Shown: positions 9,057 through 17,427 of the stretch, piece after piece
Layout: each line of letters opens with the position of its first letter
How positions within the stretch are numbered: position 1 is the stretch's first letter
NCBI GenBank assembly: GCA_013112715.1
Contig: JABFGB010000019.1
Coordinates: 1-64,000, forward strand
From: Chloroflexota bacterium
GTDB lineage: Bacteria; Chloroflexota; Anaerolineae; Aggregatilineales; J027
Reading direction: 5' to 3'
Length of the DNA stretch: 64,000 nucleotides
Notes under the pieces: model-generated
The model's database searches: none
Told to the model about the DNA's origin: nothing
The model's input: the letters and a program-made list of their open reading frames with translations, nothing else
Position numbers and translations under genes: made by a program

Positions 9057-9962
9057 ATGAGAAAATACCCTATGACAGACCGAACGAACCTAAATGCGGC
9101 CCGTTTTTTGGAAAGCCTTCACCAATTGACAAGCGACGCCGAGCGCCTTGATTCATTGTTGACTCGTACTATGCAAGCCCTCGAGAAAAATGGCATTAAG
9201 CTGTCGGTGGACGTGACGGGGATCATGGCAACCGTCCGCCAAGATGTCGAAAATGTGGAACGCGCCAGCCGCAGTGTCTTTACCGAGTTAGGTGAATTTC
9301 AACAACTGGTACGCACCTCGGCTTTGATCACCTCGTCGCTCGATCTGGATCAAGTGCTGCATGAAGTGATGGACACGATTATTTCATTGACCCGCGCCGA
9401 ACGCGCCTATTTGATGCTGCGCGACCACGCTACGGATGAATTGACCATCCGGGCAGCGCGGAATTGGGATCGGGAATCACTGGCGCAGGAAGATGCCATC
9501 TTTAGCCGCAGCATCGTCAACACTGCGATTGCACAGGGTGAACCCATTATCACCACCAACGCCCAAGCTGATGACCGGTTTCAGGGAATGCAAAGCGTCG
9601 TCAGTAATGCGCTACGTTCCATTCTATGTATCCCGCTGGTGCTGCACGGACGGATCGTCGGTGTGCTGTATGCCGATAATCGCGTTGAACAGGGGTTATT
9701 TAATCAAGACAGCGTGCCGTTGATGCTGGCATTCGGTAGCCAAGCCGCCATCGCCATCGAAAATGCACGGTTGTTTGCGCGGGTAAAAGACGATCTGGAT
9801 AAGGCTCAACGCGAAGTCCAGCGGCTGCAAATTCAAATTGACCAGAAGAAAGTAACCAAAGAAGTCAAAGAAATTACCGATACCGAGTATTTCCAGACGC
9901 TCTCGTCGCTTGCCAAAGATATGCGCCGTCAATTTGATGACGACCCAAATGATAAAACGTGA
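9057..9962 (+). CDS. GAF-domain protein with C-terminal coiled coil
   Basis: About 301 residues. An N-terminal helical region (1-75) is followed by one GAF domain (about 80-240: SSLDLDQVLHEVMDTIISL, then SILCIPLVLHGRIVGVLYAD). A charged coiled coil follows (VKDDLDKAQREVQRLQIQI) with a short acidic tail. There is no histidine kinase, GGDEF or other output domain. GAF domains bind small ligands such as cyclic nucleotides or tetrapyrroles, and the coiled coil suggests dimerisation or partner docking. ATG 9057 and ATG 9072 are both plausible. A terminator follows at 9986-10018. Confidence 0.8.
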   Translation: MRKYPMTDRTNLNAARFLESLHQLTSDAERLDSLLTRTMQALEKNGIKLSVDVTGIMATVRQDVENVERASRSVFTELGEFQQLVRTSALITSSLDLDQVLHEVMDTIISLTRAERAYLMLRDHATDELTIRAARNWDRESLAQEDAIFSRSIVNTAIAQGEPIITTNAQADDRFQGMQSVVSNALRSILCIPLVLHGRIVGVLYADNRVEQGLFNQDSVPLMLAFGSQAAIAIENARLFARVKDDLDKAQREVQRLQIQIDQKKVTKEVKEITDTEYFQTLSSLAKDMRRQFDDDPNDKT

Positions 9963-9985
9963 TAGCGACCCTGCATCAGTGTAAG

Positions 9986-10018
9986 AAAGGCTCACCCTAG
10001 TTTGGATGAGCCTTTTTC
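9986..10018 (+). terminator. Rho-independent terminator after the GAF gene
   Basis: A nine-base stem (AAAGGCTCA at 9986-9994 with TGAGCCTTT at 10007-10015) closes a 12-base loop and runs into five T. It sits between convergent genes, and the minus-strand ccm transcript ends at 10025, so it may also act on that side. Confidence 0.8.
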
Positions 10019-10024
10019 ATTGTG

Positions 10025-10237
10025 CTAGCGAGATGGGACAGCGTTGGTCGCGGTTGAGGATGCGGTCGAAGAGGTTGTCGAGGCCGCTGAGGTTTGTTCG
10101 GATGCTTCTAATTGATCTAACAAAGCCTCTGTTTTGGCACAAGAACGATAACGCCACACAATGCTGCCGATCAATAATCCCAGCAGGGTAAACGCGACAA
10201 TATAACCTAAAATCATGTAATCAAGTGTATCGGGCAT
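10025..10237 (-). CDS. ccmD: CcmD-like small heme exporter subunit
   Basis: A 70-residue protein with one N-terminal transmembrane helix (YMILGYIVAFTLLGLLIGS), a positive stop-transfer and a Ser/Thr/Ala-rich tail. CcmD proteins are small single-pass subunits that release holo-CcmE from the CcmABC complex. They are poorly conserved, so the call relies on size, topology and position directly after ccmC, 10 bases away, at the end of the ccm operon. Confidence 0.7.
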   Translation of the reverse strand: MPDTLDYMILGYIVAFTLLGLLIGSIVWRYRSCAKTEALLDQLEASEQTSAASTTSSTASSTATNAVPSR

Positions 10238-10247
10238 GGTTGCTCTC

Positions 10248-10970
10248 CTAAGCGTTCAACAGGAGCTTCATTTTACGGGCTTGAATGAGCTTGGTGCGAT
10301 TTTCCAAGCGGATGCGATACCACAGTAGGGTAATGCTGATGACCACATAGGTGAAAATGGTGAACAAGAGGGTGGTCGTAATGCGATCTGACATGGCGAA
10401 GTCGCCCTCGATGCCCTCACTCGTAGAAGTCGGGCCTGCCACCACCGGATGAATGGTATCGGGACGCACACGGATGATGACAATCGTCAAAAACACGCTG
10501 GAAAAGGCGAGAATCGAGTAGACCGCTGCAAAACGGCGCCGACGGTTGGGGTCTTCGATACCCGCGCGGAGCATTAAATAAGCGGCATAAGCCAACCACA
10601 TAATCGCAACAGTTGTTAGACGTGGATCCCACGTCCACCATGTATTCCAGATGGGTCGTGCCCAAATCGCTCCGGTGACGATATTGATTAGGGAAAATAT
10701 AAGCCCAAGCTCGATTGCGGAAAGCCCAAGATCATCCCATTTTTCATGACGGGTGCGAAGATATTGGATACCCGCAATCAAGGCCACCACAAACAATACA
10801 AATGACGCAAAAAACGCACCTAGATGGGTATAAAAAATACGCTGGACTTCACCCTGCGTCCGCTCTGGCCCCACGTAGGCGAAAATCATCCAAAATGAGA
10901 TGATAAACAAGCCGATGCTGGCATAGGTGAGCCAGCGCAAATTACGAGTTCGAGATTCACTATATTGCAT
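10248..10970 (-). CDS. ccmC: Heme-handling protein CcmC
   Basis: A 240-residue membrane protein with about six helices and the tryptophan-rich WWD motif NTWWTWDPRLTT. A conserved histidine lies in RIFYTHLGAFFASF and another in RPDTIHPVVAGP. CcmC presents heme to CcmE in System I cytochrome c maturation. Usual family length is 230-250 residues. It lies between ccmB (three-base gap) and ccmD on the same strand. Confidence 0.95.
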   Translation of the reverse strand: MQYSESRTRNLRWLTYASIGLFIISFWMIFAYVGPERTQGEVQRIFYTHLGAFFASFVLFVVALIAGIQYLRTRHEKWDDLGLSAIELGLIFSLINIVTGAIWARPIWNTWWTWDPRLTTVAIMWLAYAAYLMLRAGIEDPNRRRRFAAVYSILAFSSVFLTIVIIRVRPDTIHPVVAGPTSTSEGIEGDFAMSDRITTTLLFTIFTYVVISITLLWYRIRLENRTKLIQARKMKLLLNA

Positions 10971-10973
10971 ATC

Positions 10974-11711
10974 CTATTCCTCTACGATGAAATCGAACAA
11001 GAAGAAACCTGCTAACAAAAAAACAAAATCTACCACGCCGAGCAGTTGTATCCAAGGCAACCAATCCTCGGTTTTGAGTTCGGTTATCAAGGCAGTGCTG
11101 GCGCGAGTCGCCGAGATGATAACGGGAAGAATAACGGGGAGTAGCAAAATCGGCAGCAGCATTTCACGCGCACGGGCATGGACACTCATACTGGCGACGA
11201 GTGTACCTGTAGTCGCAAACCCCAAACACCCCAACACGATAATCAGCCACAACACAGGCCGAAATAAATTGACATTAAACAGCACGGTCAGCAAAAACAC
11301 CAGCAAAAATCCAACGGCGAGTGTAAACAGAAAATTACCAATCATCTTGCCATAAAAAAGGGCGCTACGTTCAACGGGTGCTAACAGCAGGGCATCTAGG
11401 CTACCTTTATCTTTTTCGGCGGCTAATGAACGTCCTAGACCCAATGTGCCTGCAAAGGCGATTGTCACCCACAGCACTCCGCCAACAGTGGCTTCTTGGG
11501 CTTGGCGATCAAGTTCGAGGGCGAAGGAAAAAATCAACACCGCCATAATCGAGAATAACAGCATCGCGTTGACCATTTCACGTCCGCGAGCCTCAGCGCG
11601 TAAATCTTTCCACGCCAGCGACGCCACCACTTGAAAATAGGGAGTCCGCAGACGCCGCTTTTTCGGTTGGGTGGTAGAGGTGGTTTCAGGGGTTGTCGTT
11701 GTTACACTCAT
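10974..11711 (-). CDS. ccmB: Heme exporter permease CcmB
   Basis: A 245-residue protein with six hydrophobic segments. The family region ELDRQAQEATVGGVLWVTI precedes FAGTLGLGRSLAAEKDKG and a LLAPVERSALFYGKMIGN segment typical of CcmB. It is the membrane partner of CcmA in the ABC complex that drives release of heme-loaded CcmE. The start overlaps the ccmA stop by four bases, so translation is probably coupled. A Thr-rich cytoplasmic N-terminus of about 25 residues precedes the conserved part. Confidence 0.93.
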   Translation of the reverse strand: MSVTTTTPETTSTTQPKKRRLRTPYFQVVASLAWKDLRAEARGREMVNAMLLFSIMAVLIFSFALELDRQAQEATVGGVLWVTIAFAGTLGLGRSLAAEKDKGSLDALLLAPVERSALFYGKMIGNFLFTLAVGFLLVFLLTVLFNVNLFRPVLWLIIVLGCLGFATTGTLVASMSVHARAREMLLPILLLPVILPVIISATRASTALITELKTEDWLPWIQLLGVVDFVFLLAGFFLFDFIVEE

Positions 11712-12433
11712 GCGGTTGTGACCATCCCAACAGTTTCAGCATAGATGCGGGGCAGTTCATCGGTAGTCATGGCGCTCGTAGGGCCATAATAACCGATTTT
11801 GCCCCGACTCAGAATCGCAACATGGGTCGCGTGTTGATAGGCGCGACCTAAATCGTGGGTGGTCATAATGACGGTGCGAATTCCGTCCTTGACGCCAGCC
11901 ACTTCAGTCAATAAGTGATCGAGCAACGCGGCGGCGTCCACATCCAAGCCCGTATAGGGTTCGTCCAGCAGCAAAATCGCCGGGTCATGCAGCAGCGCAC
12001 CGGCAATCGCCAGTCGCTGCACCATGCCACGTGAAAAAGTCTGCACCACGCTTTTGGCCCGTTTGTCCAAGCCGACTTGTTGGAGCATCGTGTGAACGCG
12101 ATCCCCTCGTTCAGTGGCAGGCACATCATAAAGGCGGGCAAAAAACAGCAGATTTTCTTCGGCGGTCAGGGAGTCATATAACAATGGCAAATGGCTGACG
12201 ACGCCTAGCTGTTGACGCACGGCAAACGTCTCTTTAGGGATTTCCCATCCGCCGATCAGCACACGGCCCGAAGTCGGTTTGGCAAGCCCCTGTAAAATCC
12301 GCAGCATGGTGGTTTTGCCAGAGCCGTTCGGCCCCAAAAAGGCCAAAAACTGACCACGTTCGACCTTCAAATCTACGCCGCGCAGCACCGGGAAATACCC
12401 AAATGTTTTGACCAGATTTTCAATCTCGATCAT
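11708..12433 (-). CDS. ccmA: Heme exporter ATP-binding protein CcmA
   Basis: An ABC ATPase of 241 residues with Walker A GPNGSGKTT, a degenerate signature TFSRGMVQR, Walker B ILLLDEPYTGLD and switch His TTHDLGRA. The degenerate signature (FSRGM instead of LSGGQ) is typical of CcmA. It hydrolyses ATP to free holo-CcmE from CcmC. It is flanked by four-base overlaps with the upstream 368-residue gene and with ccmB. Confidence 0.92.
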   Translation of the reverse strand: MIEIENLVKTFGYFPVLRGVDLKVERGQFLAFLGPNGSGKTTMLRILQGLAKPTSGRVLIGGWEIPKETFAVRQQLGVVSHLPLLYDSLTAEENLLFFARLYDVPATERGDRVHTMLQQVGLDKRAKSVVQTFSRGMVQRLAIAGALLHDPAILLLDEPYTGLDVDAAALLDHLLTEVAGVKDGIRTVIMTTHDLGRAYQHATHVAILSRGKIGYYGPTSAMTTDELPRIYAETVGMVTTA

Positions 12434-13536
12434 GAGGTGCCCTTATCGTTTTGTGAAAGATCGTCCATCAGGGCCAGTGCTGATTTGCGCCGAGATACCC
12501 AAAGCCAATAGCCAACCGCGCCACCGATGATCAAACTGCTGAGAACCCCCAACAAGGCCACGAGAGCCGATCCACCCCGCTCATTCTCTGATTTAGCAGT
12601 AGCGGCCCGTTCTGGAACACCCGCTACCGTAAATTTCAAATTCTCATTGGCAGGCAAAGGCGATTTTTGTTGATAGACATGATAGGTCAATCGGCTGCCT
12701 TCAGGCTGTTGATCGTCGGTGCGTTCAAATAAATCGCCGGTGACCTGAATTTCATTTTCGGGAACCCACACCGAGAAATTACGGACGCTGACCGGGAAAA
12801 TCTGGTCAATGATTGCGCTGCCTTCATAGGGTAAAAAATAGGACAGGCGGATGACATGGGGTGTGGGCCAACCGGGAAAAATCGGCTGGGTATCGTAAAT
12901 GACCGGGATGACCCCTTCTTGAATAATGAAGCGCTGCGCCCCCGACGCTCCCTCTGGTGCAATGTTATAGGCACCGACAGGGAGTTCAAAATGGAATGTG
13001 ACCAAACGAGTGGGGTCTACTTCATTAGCAAAATACGGGATACGGTCACCGAGATTAAAGACCTGCAATTCGAGCAAAATCTTCAGGCCCACCTGCTGTA
13101 AATCGGTGAAGTCAATTTGGGTGGTTGCTTGGGCAATTTCTAGCTTGCTCAACTGGTCGGTGGTCTCATACAGGCGCAGTTCAATTGTGCCTTGTTCGTC
13201 CACATCATCGGCTGAAAATGGAGGGGTGGATTGGCGCAGGCCAGCATACACAGCCGAGACGGTATAAAAAATTTCCGGGCCAAAGCGTGGAACGTTGACA
13301 AACGTGAAGGTACCATCCGCATTGGTGGGGATAGACTGCGTTTGTAACAATCCATCCCGCACACTGACCATTTGCAACTCCACCGACAACCCGGATGGAA
13401 TCGGCGATCCGTCCAGACTGCCGACCACGAGTTGACCTTGTATGGTGAGGGTGTCTTGGGCTACCGCCGAAACAGTAGGCCCCGCCAGCAGACCCCCTAT
13501 GACAAATAAAAAGCAAGCCAATAGGCAGCGACGCAT
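12430..13536 (-). CDS. Secreted, C-terminally anchored protein inside the ccm operon
   Basis: A 368-residue protein with a signal peptide (MRRCLLACFLFVIGGLLAG, cleavage likely after VAQ) and a transmembrane helix near 322-345 (ALVALLGVLSSLIIGGAVG), then a basic cytoplasmic tail. The external part begins with a carboxypeptidase-regulatory-like or Cna-B-type beta sandwich (LTIQGQLVVGSL...NADGTFTFVNVP), followed by a second beta-rich domain. No cysteines or heme motif are seen in the external part. It overlaps its neighbours by one and four bases, so it is part of the maturation operon. Its role in cytochrome assembly is unknown. Confidence 0.8.
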   Translation of the reverse strand: MRRCLLACFLFVIGGLLAGPTVSAVAQDTLTIQGQLVVGSLDGSPIPSGLSVELQMVSVRDGLLQTQSIPTNADGTFTFVNVPRFGPEIFYTVSAVYAGLRQSTPPFSADDVDEQGTIELRLYETTDQLSKLEIAQATTQIDFTDLQQVGLKILLELQVFNLGDRIPYFANEVDPTRLVTFHFELPVGAYNIAPEGASGAQRFIIQEGVIPVIYDTQPIFPGWPTPHVIRLSYFLPYEGSAIIDQIFPVSVRNFSVWVPENEIQVTGDLFERTDDQQPEGSRLTYHVYQQKSPLPANENLKFTVAGVPERAATAKSENERGGSALVALLGVLSSLIIGGAVGYWLWVSRRKSALALMDDLSQNDKGTS

Positions 13537-13946
13537 TAGACAGATACCCTTTTGGCCTGTTTCTGCTTTGAAGTGACTTTTTCAGACTCGACTGTCCGAT
13601 ACTGCGAGACAGCTTTTTCGATTTCGTCGTCTACCTCAACCAGATGGGCCTCAGCCTGATCCAGTTGAATCAGGGTGCTAATGGCACGACCAATCAGTAA
13701 CTTGCGCTGCTCGGCATAGACCAGATTCGAGACCTTGCCCGTATCATAGTCAAAGTCGAGGTCACGAATGCTGATAAGTAATCCTTCAAGGCGTGTTCGC
13801 AGTTGAATAGCGGATTCTTCGGCATTTAGTTCTGTCTCGGTAACTGCACGCTTGGTCGTTTTTTCAGCTAGAACAATGGGACGCAGCACAAAAAACGCGA
13901 TGAGTCCGAGCGCAAAAATCCCAAATACGATAGCTCCGGCGGTCAT
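13536..13946 (-). CDS. CcmI-like N-terminal domain protein
   Basis: A 136-residue protein with one N-terminal transmembrane helix (AIVFGIFALGLIAFFVLRPI) and a coiled, charged cytoplasmic region. That region contains ISIRDLDFDYDTGKVSNL, which resembles the motif after the first helix of CcmI/CycH (LRDLDRDYESGKLS-type). Full CcmI has a long TPR domain that chaperones apocytochrome c, and none is present here. Position between ccmG and the 368-residue gene, with overlaps at both ends, supports a role in heme ligation. This is a partial CcmI at best. Confidence 0.65.
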   Translation of the reverse strand: MTAGAIVFGIFALGLIAFFVLRPIVLAEKTTKRAVTETELNAEESAIQLRTRLEGLLISIRDLDFDYDTGKVSNLVYAEQRKLLIGRAISTLIQLDQAEAHLVEVDDEIEKAVSQYRTVESEKVTSKQKQAKRVSV

Positions 13947-14569
13947 GACTGCTCCAGTGCCTGATCGAGTAGGCGGCGAAATGCGATTTCATTGGGTTGC
14001 CCGATATAGTGTTCCAAAACCTCCCCATCGCGGCTGACGACGATGGTTTCGGGGTAGCCATCGGTTCGATACAGTTCCTGAATCTTGTCCCCAATGTCCA
14101 AGCCGTTTAGATAGGTGATGTTGTATTGGGCAATATAATCCAGCGCAAGTTTGTCTGGGTCTTTGGCATTCACCCCAATGAAGACCACTCCTTGAGATTT
14201 GTAGTCGTTATAGACATTGACCAGCATGGGAGCTTCTTCATGACAGGGGGGGCAATTGGTCTGCCAGAAATTGATGACGACCACATTTTTGCCTTTATAA
14301 TCAGACAAGCGAATGTCTTGCCCATCATAGGTTTTGAGCGAAAAATCCGGGGCTGGGCCATCACTCAGCGGTTCCAATTCGTTTTTATAGATACCACGCA
14401 CCACCATTGCAGAAATCAGCACGACAGCTGCCACCACCACAAGGGCAAACGGCGTCATCATACGGTTTTTGCTAGGTGCATTGCTTGCGGTGGTATCCGC
14501 ATAGGCATCCAGCACCTCTTGATCGCCATAGGGATCGGAGATCGGTTGATTTTGCGTAACTTCGGTCAT
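13943..14569 (-). CDS. ccmG: CcmG/TlpA-like membrane-anchored thioredoxin
   Basis: A 208-residue protein with a cytoplasmic N-terminus, a transmembrane helix near 40-60 and a periplasmic-type thioredoxin fold. The active site is CPPC (Cys106 and Cys109 in FWQTNCPPCHEEAP). A cis-Pro lies in TDGYPETIVV. It is expected to reduce apocytochrome c or CcmH cysteines before heme attachment. It overlaps ccmH and the ccmI-like gene by four bases each. A general thiol-disulfide oxidoreductase role is possible, but the context strongly favours CcmG. Confidence 0.88.
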   Translation of the reverse strand: MTEVTQNQPISDPYGDQEVLDAYADTTASNAPSKNRMMTPFALVVVAAVVLISAMVVRGIYKNELEPLSDGPAPDFSLKTYDGQDIRLSDYKGKNVVVINFWQTNCPPCHEEAPMLVNVYNDYKSQGVVFIGVNAKDPDKLALDYIAQYNITYLNGLDIGDKIQELYRTDGYPETIVVSRDGEVLEHYIGQPNEIAFRRLLDQALEQS

Positions 14570-15105
14570 TGTTTCCCTTCCAATAGTTTCATCAAACGTT
14601 CGAGGTAAGCCGGATCAACATTATCGGGTACGGGTCGGTCATAGTTCTCATTGAGGTTAGCTGCACGGGCAACTTGGATGGCACGGGTTTCGCGGCGACG
14701 CCACTGATAGACTTGGAAACTCACAATCAAACCCGCGACTACCGCTAGGGAAATTGGTATAGCATAGGTCAGGCGGCGATTAGCGTCACTCACAGGGACA
14801 CCCGTGACTTTTTCACCATAGCGATCCGCAAAATGCTGCTTAATTTCGTCCTCGGTTTTGCCCTGTGCCAAGAGGTCAGCGATTTCTTCACGCCATGCTT
14901 GGCATTGGGTACTGGGGCAATAGGCCACCGATACCCCCTGACACACATCACAATAAATTTGTGAGGCGACTTTATACACATCGTCGGCGGTCACACCGGG
15001 AGGGTATTTATCCCCCCCTTGCGCGGACACGGGTTGACTGGACGCCATCATGCCAACAAAAATCAAAATTCCAACAAGACTCAAAACTCGTGTGAACACC
15101 TTCAT
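14566..15105 (-). CDS. ccmH: Cytochrome c maturation protein CcmH
   Basis: A 179-residue protein with a signal peptide (ending VSAQG), a three-helix CcmH domain and a C-terminal transmembrane helix near 120-137. The redox motif here is YCDVC with further cysteines in AYCPSTQC (Cys52, 55, 63, 68), instead of the proteobacterial LRCxxC. The DRYGEKV segment is typical of the family. It holds the apocytochrome CxxCH in reduced form. It starts five bases after the ccmF stop, and AAGGA lies just upstream of the ATG. Confidence 0.9.
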   Translation of the reverse strand: MKVFTRVLSLVGILIFVGMMASSQPVSAQGGDKYPPGVTADDVYKVASQIYCDVCQGVSVAYCPSTQCQAWREEIADLLAQGKTEDEIKQHFADRYGEKVTGVPVSDANRRLTYAIPISLAVVAGLIVSFQVYQWRRRETRAIQVARAANLNENYDRPVPDNVDPAYLERLMKLLEGKQ

Positions 15106-15110
15106 AATCC

Positions 15111-17291
15111 TTAATCTCCTGCGGCAGCAGTGGCGGTGATTGACGAGCGACGCGGTTGTCGGATGATGGCAGGTTCACGTCCGGGCCATGTCGCAATAAT
15201 CGTTCCGATAATGAGCAAAACGCCCCCCCACCAGACAAAATTGACCAGCGGATTCCAATAGACACGGAAAGTCACCTGATCATTTTCGGTGAAAATCAGC
15301 AAAGTATAGAAATCGCCCTTAACATTGCTGTGAACCCCCGCAATAGACATAGGCGAACCGGATGGGAAAAAGTCCCGACGGGGGCGCAGTTGGTCAACAA
15401 CCTTGCCATCTCGGAGTAGGGTGACATTGGCAATAGACATGGTACGGTCATCTTCGCCTTGGGCAAGGAAAGAATTATCCAAACGCATGTCATACCCACC
15501 GAGGCTGATGGTATCGCCGGGGGCAATGGTCTGCTGCGTTACTTCTTGGAAAATCGTGCTACCAATGATACCAATGCCAATGACCACGATACCAAGATGA
15601 ATGACGTATCCTCCATAGCGACGGCGGTCACGAGCGAACAATTTTGAGATGGCAACCGGATAGGGTTCGCCATGTGTCTTGTGGCGGGCATGTGCCCCTT
15701 TGGAAATTTCAAGCAGTGTAGCGAATCCCGCAAAAGCCACAACACCAAAGCCGAGAGTCGCGCCAACCCCGATGCCGCCGATAATCAACCCAATGACCAA
15801 TATGGCGGTGAGGGCCATAGGAATTCGCAGAGCCGCGCCTACTTTTTCCGCCGTCGCACGCCGCCATGCCACCAACGGCGCGACCCCCATCAAAACATAG
15901 ATGATGAGGAACAGGATGGCGGTAGGAGTGCGATAGTATTCTGGTCCCAACGTAATAACATCGTCGCGCAGGCCTGCCCCAACCGCAAGATCGGTAATTT
16001 TTTCAGCCCATGTGCCCCAAAAGACCACAATGGTCAGCGCGAAAAATACCCAGTTGTTGAGCATGAACATGCTTTCGCGGCTAAAGATGCCTTCGATTTC
16101 ATGGTCGCCCTTGAAATACCCCTGACGACTTCGCCATAGGAAAGCGGCAGTGCTGCCAACCAGCGTAATCAGCAGAAAACCGCCCATCGGAATCGCCAGT
16201 GGACTTTCGGCAAAAGTGTGAACGCTGCTCAAAAGGCCCGTGCGAGTGGCAACGGTGCCAAGCAGCACCAAGAGGTAGGTGGCGATAATCATCACCATGT
16301 TCCAACCCTTGAGCATCCCGCGCTTTTCTTGAATCATGACGCTATGCAAAAAGGCCGTCCCAGTGAGCCACGGCAAGAACGCGGAATTTTCTACCGGGTC
16401 CCAGCCCCAATAGCCACCCCAACCCAATACGTCGTAGGCCCAGCGTCCACCTAAGATAAGGCCAATGGACAGGAACACCCACGCGATCAGACTCCACCGC
16501 CGCACGGCCCTAATCCAATCGGAGTCCATTTGTCCAATCATCAAGGCGGCCATCGCAAAAGCGAAGGGAATAACAAATCCTGTGAAACCGAGATAGAGCA
16601 TCGGTGGATGAATGACCATACCGGGGTGACGCAGCAGAGGATTCAGACCATGTCCGTCATAAACGGCAGCGGCCCGTGCGGAAGCAACGCCCCCGAATTG
16701 AGGTGGGATAGTGTCGGAGGTACTGAAATCGTTAAAGGTTTCCCCATTAAAATCAGTTTTCCACGGATAGGCAACCACCTTACCCGCTGGCTTTAGAACG
16801 GACACCTCCAACGTGCGGGTGTTGCCATTTTCATCCATCCAAGTGCGGGCAAAAGGATTCTCGTAGAAGACATTGAGTAGGGTGAAAAAAGCTAACGTTC
16901 CCCCTAGAAAGACCATCACCCAAGGCATCAGATGACGTTGGCGTTTCCAGTTTAGCCAAACCGCGCCGGCACTAAATAGACTCAACATCCAAGAGTAAAA
17001 AAGCAGCGACCCAGATTGGCTGCCCCAAAGTGCGGTAATTTTTAGGGTATCGGGCTGGAGATTGGCAGACACACTGTTGACATAATCTATACTGTAATCA
17101 CCCGTCCATTGGGCATAAATCAGCAGTAAGCAGGCAGCCGTCAGAAGGGGAAAGGTCATGAGGAGGGCATTTCGCGCACTGGAGGCAAAACGCTCATCTT
17201 TGAGAACAACACTCAAAATAGCCAGTAGGGTGGCGACACCCGTAACTAAAAGCGCCAGCGATGTAGAAACAATCCCAAGTTCAGCGATCAT
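15111..17291 (-). CDS. ccmF: Heme lyase subunit CcmF
   Basis: A 726-residue polytopic membrane protein with about 15 helices. The WWD-type heme-handling motif is visible as GWGGYWGWDPVENSAFLPW, and GSQSGSLLFYSWMLSLF and PPMLYLGFTGFVIPF are typical CcmF/NrfE segments. CcmF transfers heme from CcmE to apocytochrome c. A periplasmic domain near 580-690 and a last helix complete the protein at the normal family length (about 650-730). It begins 136 bases after ccmE. That gap holds a strong hairpin at 17349-17379. Confidence 0.95.
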   Translation of the reverse strand: MIAELGIVSTSLALLVTGVATLLAILSVVLKDERFASSARNALLMTFPLLTAACLLLIYAQWTGDYSIDYVNSVSANLQPDTLKITALWGSQSGSLLFYSWMLSLFSAGAVWLNWKRQRHLMPWVMVFLGGTLAFFTLLNVFYENPFARTWMDENGNTRTLEVSVLKPAGKVVAYPWKTDFNGETFNDFSTSDTIPPQFGGVASARAAAVYDGHGLNPLLRHPGMVIHPPMLYLGFTGFVIPFAFAMAALMIGQMDSDWIRAVRRWSLIAWVFLSIGLILGGRWAYDVLGWGGYWGWDPVENSAFLPWLTGTAFLHSVMIQEKRGMLKGWNMVMIIATYLLVLLGTVATRTGLLSSVHTFAESPLAIPMGGFLLITLVGSTAAFLWRSRQGYFKGDHEIEGIFSRESMFMLNNWVFFALTIVVFWGTWAEKITDLAVGAGLRDDVITLGPEYYRTPTAILFLIIYVLMGVAPLVAWRRATAEKVGAALRIPMALTAILVIGLIIGGIGVGATLGFGVVAFAGFATLLEISKGAHARHKTHGEPYPVAISKLFARDRRRYGGYVIHLGIVVIGIGIIGSTIFQEVTQQTIAPGDTISLGGYDMRLDNSFLAQGEDDRTMSIANVTLLRDGKVVDQLRPRRDFFPSGSPMSIAGVHSNVKGDFYTLLIFTENDQVTFRVYWNPLVNFVWWGGVLLIIGTIIATWPGREPAIIRQPRRSSITATAAAGD

Positions 17292-17348
17292 GGCTTCTTT
17301 GTCCAGACTAAGCTAACGGTACGGTAAACAAACTGTACGAATATCAAA

Positions 17349-17379
17349 GGGGGCGGCAATTCTGTACGTTGCAGCCCCC
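17349..17379 (-). terminator. Intercistronic hairpin between ccmE and ccmF
   Basis: GGGGGCGGCAA (17349-17359) and TTGCAGCCCCC (17369-17379) form an 11-base stem with a nine-base loop and one mismatch. On the minus strand it is followed only by TTTGATATT, so termination would be partial. It may attenuate transcription or stabilise the ccmE message. A strong separate promoter for ccmF was not seen in the gap. Confidence 0.55.
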
Positions 17380-17427
17380 CTGCTGATTTTTTATAGAGTT
17401 GCGCCCTGTGCTGAGGGCAATGTCCAA

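Noticed and set aside
10927..11355. A 142-codon plus-strand frame over ccmB
   Set aside because: It is Ser/Lys-rich low-complexity antisense sequence to a clear ccmB gene.
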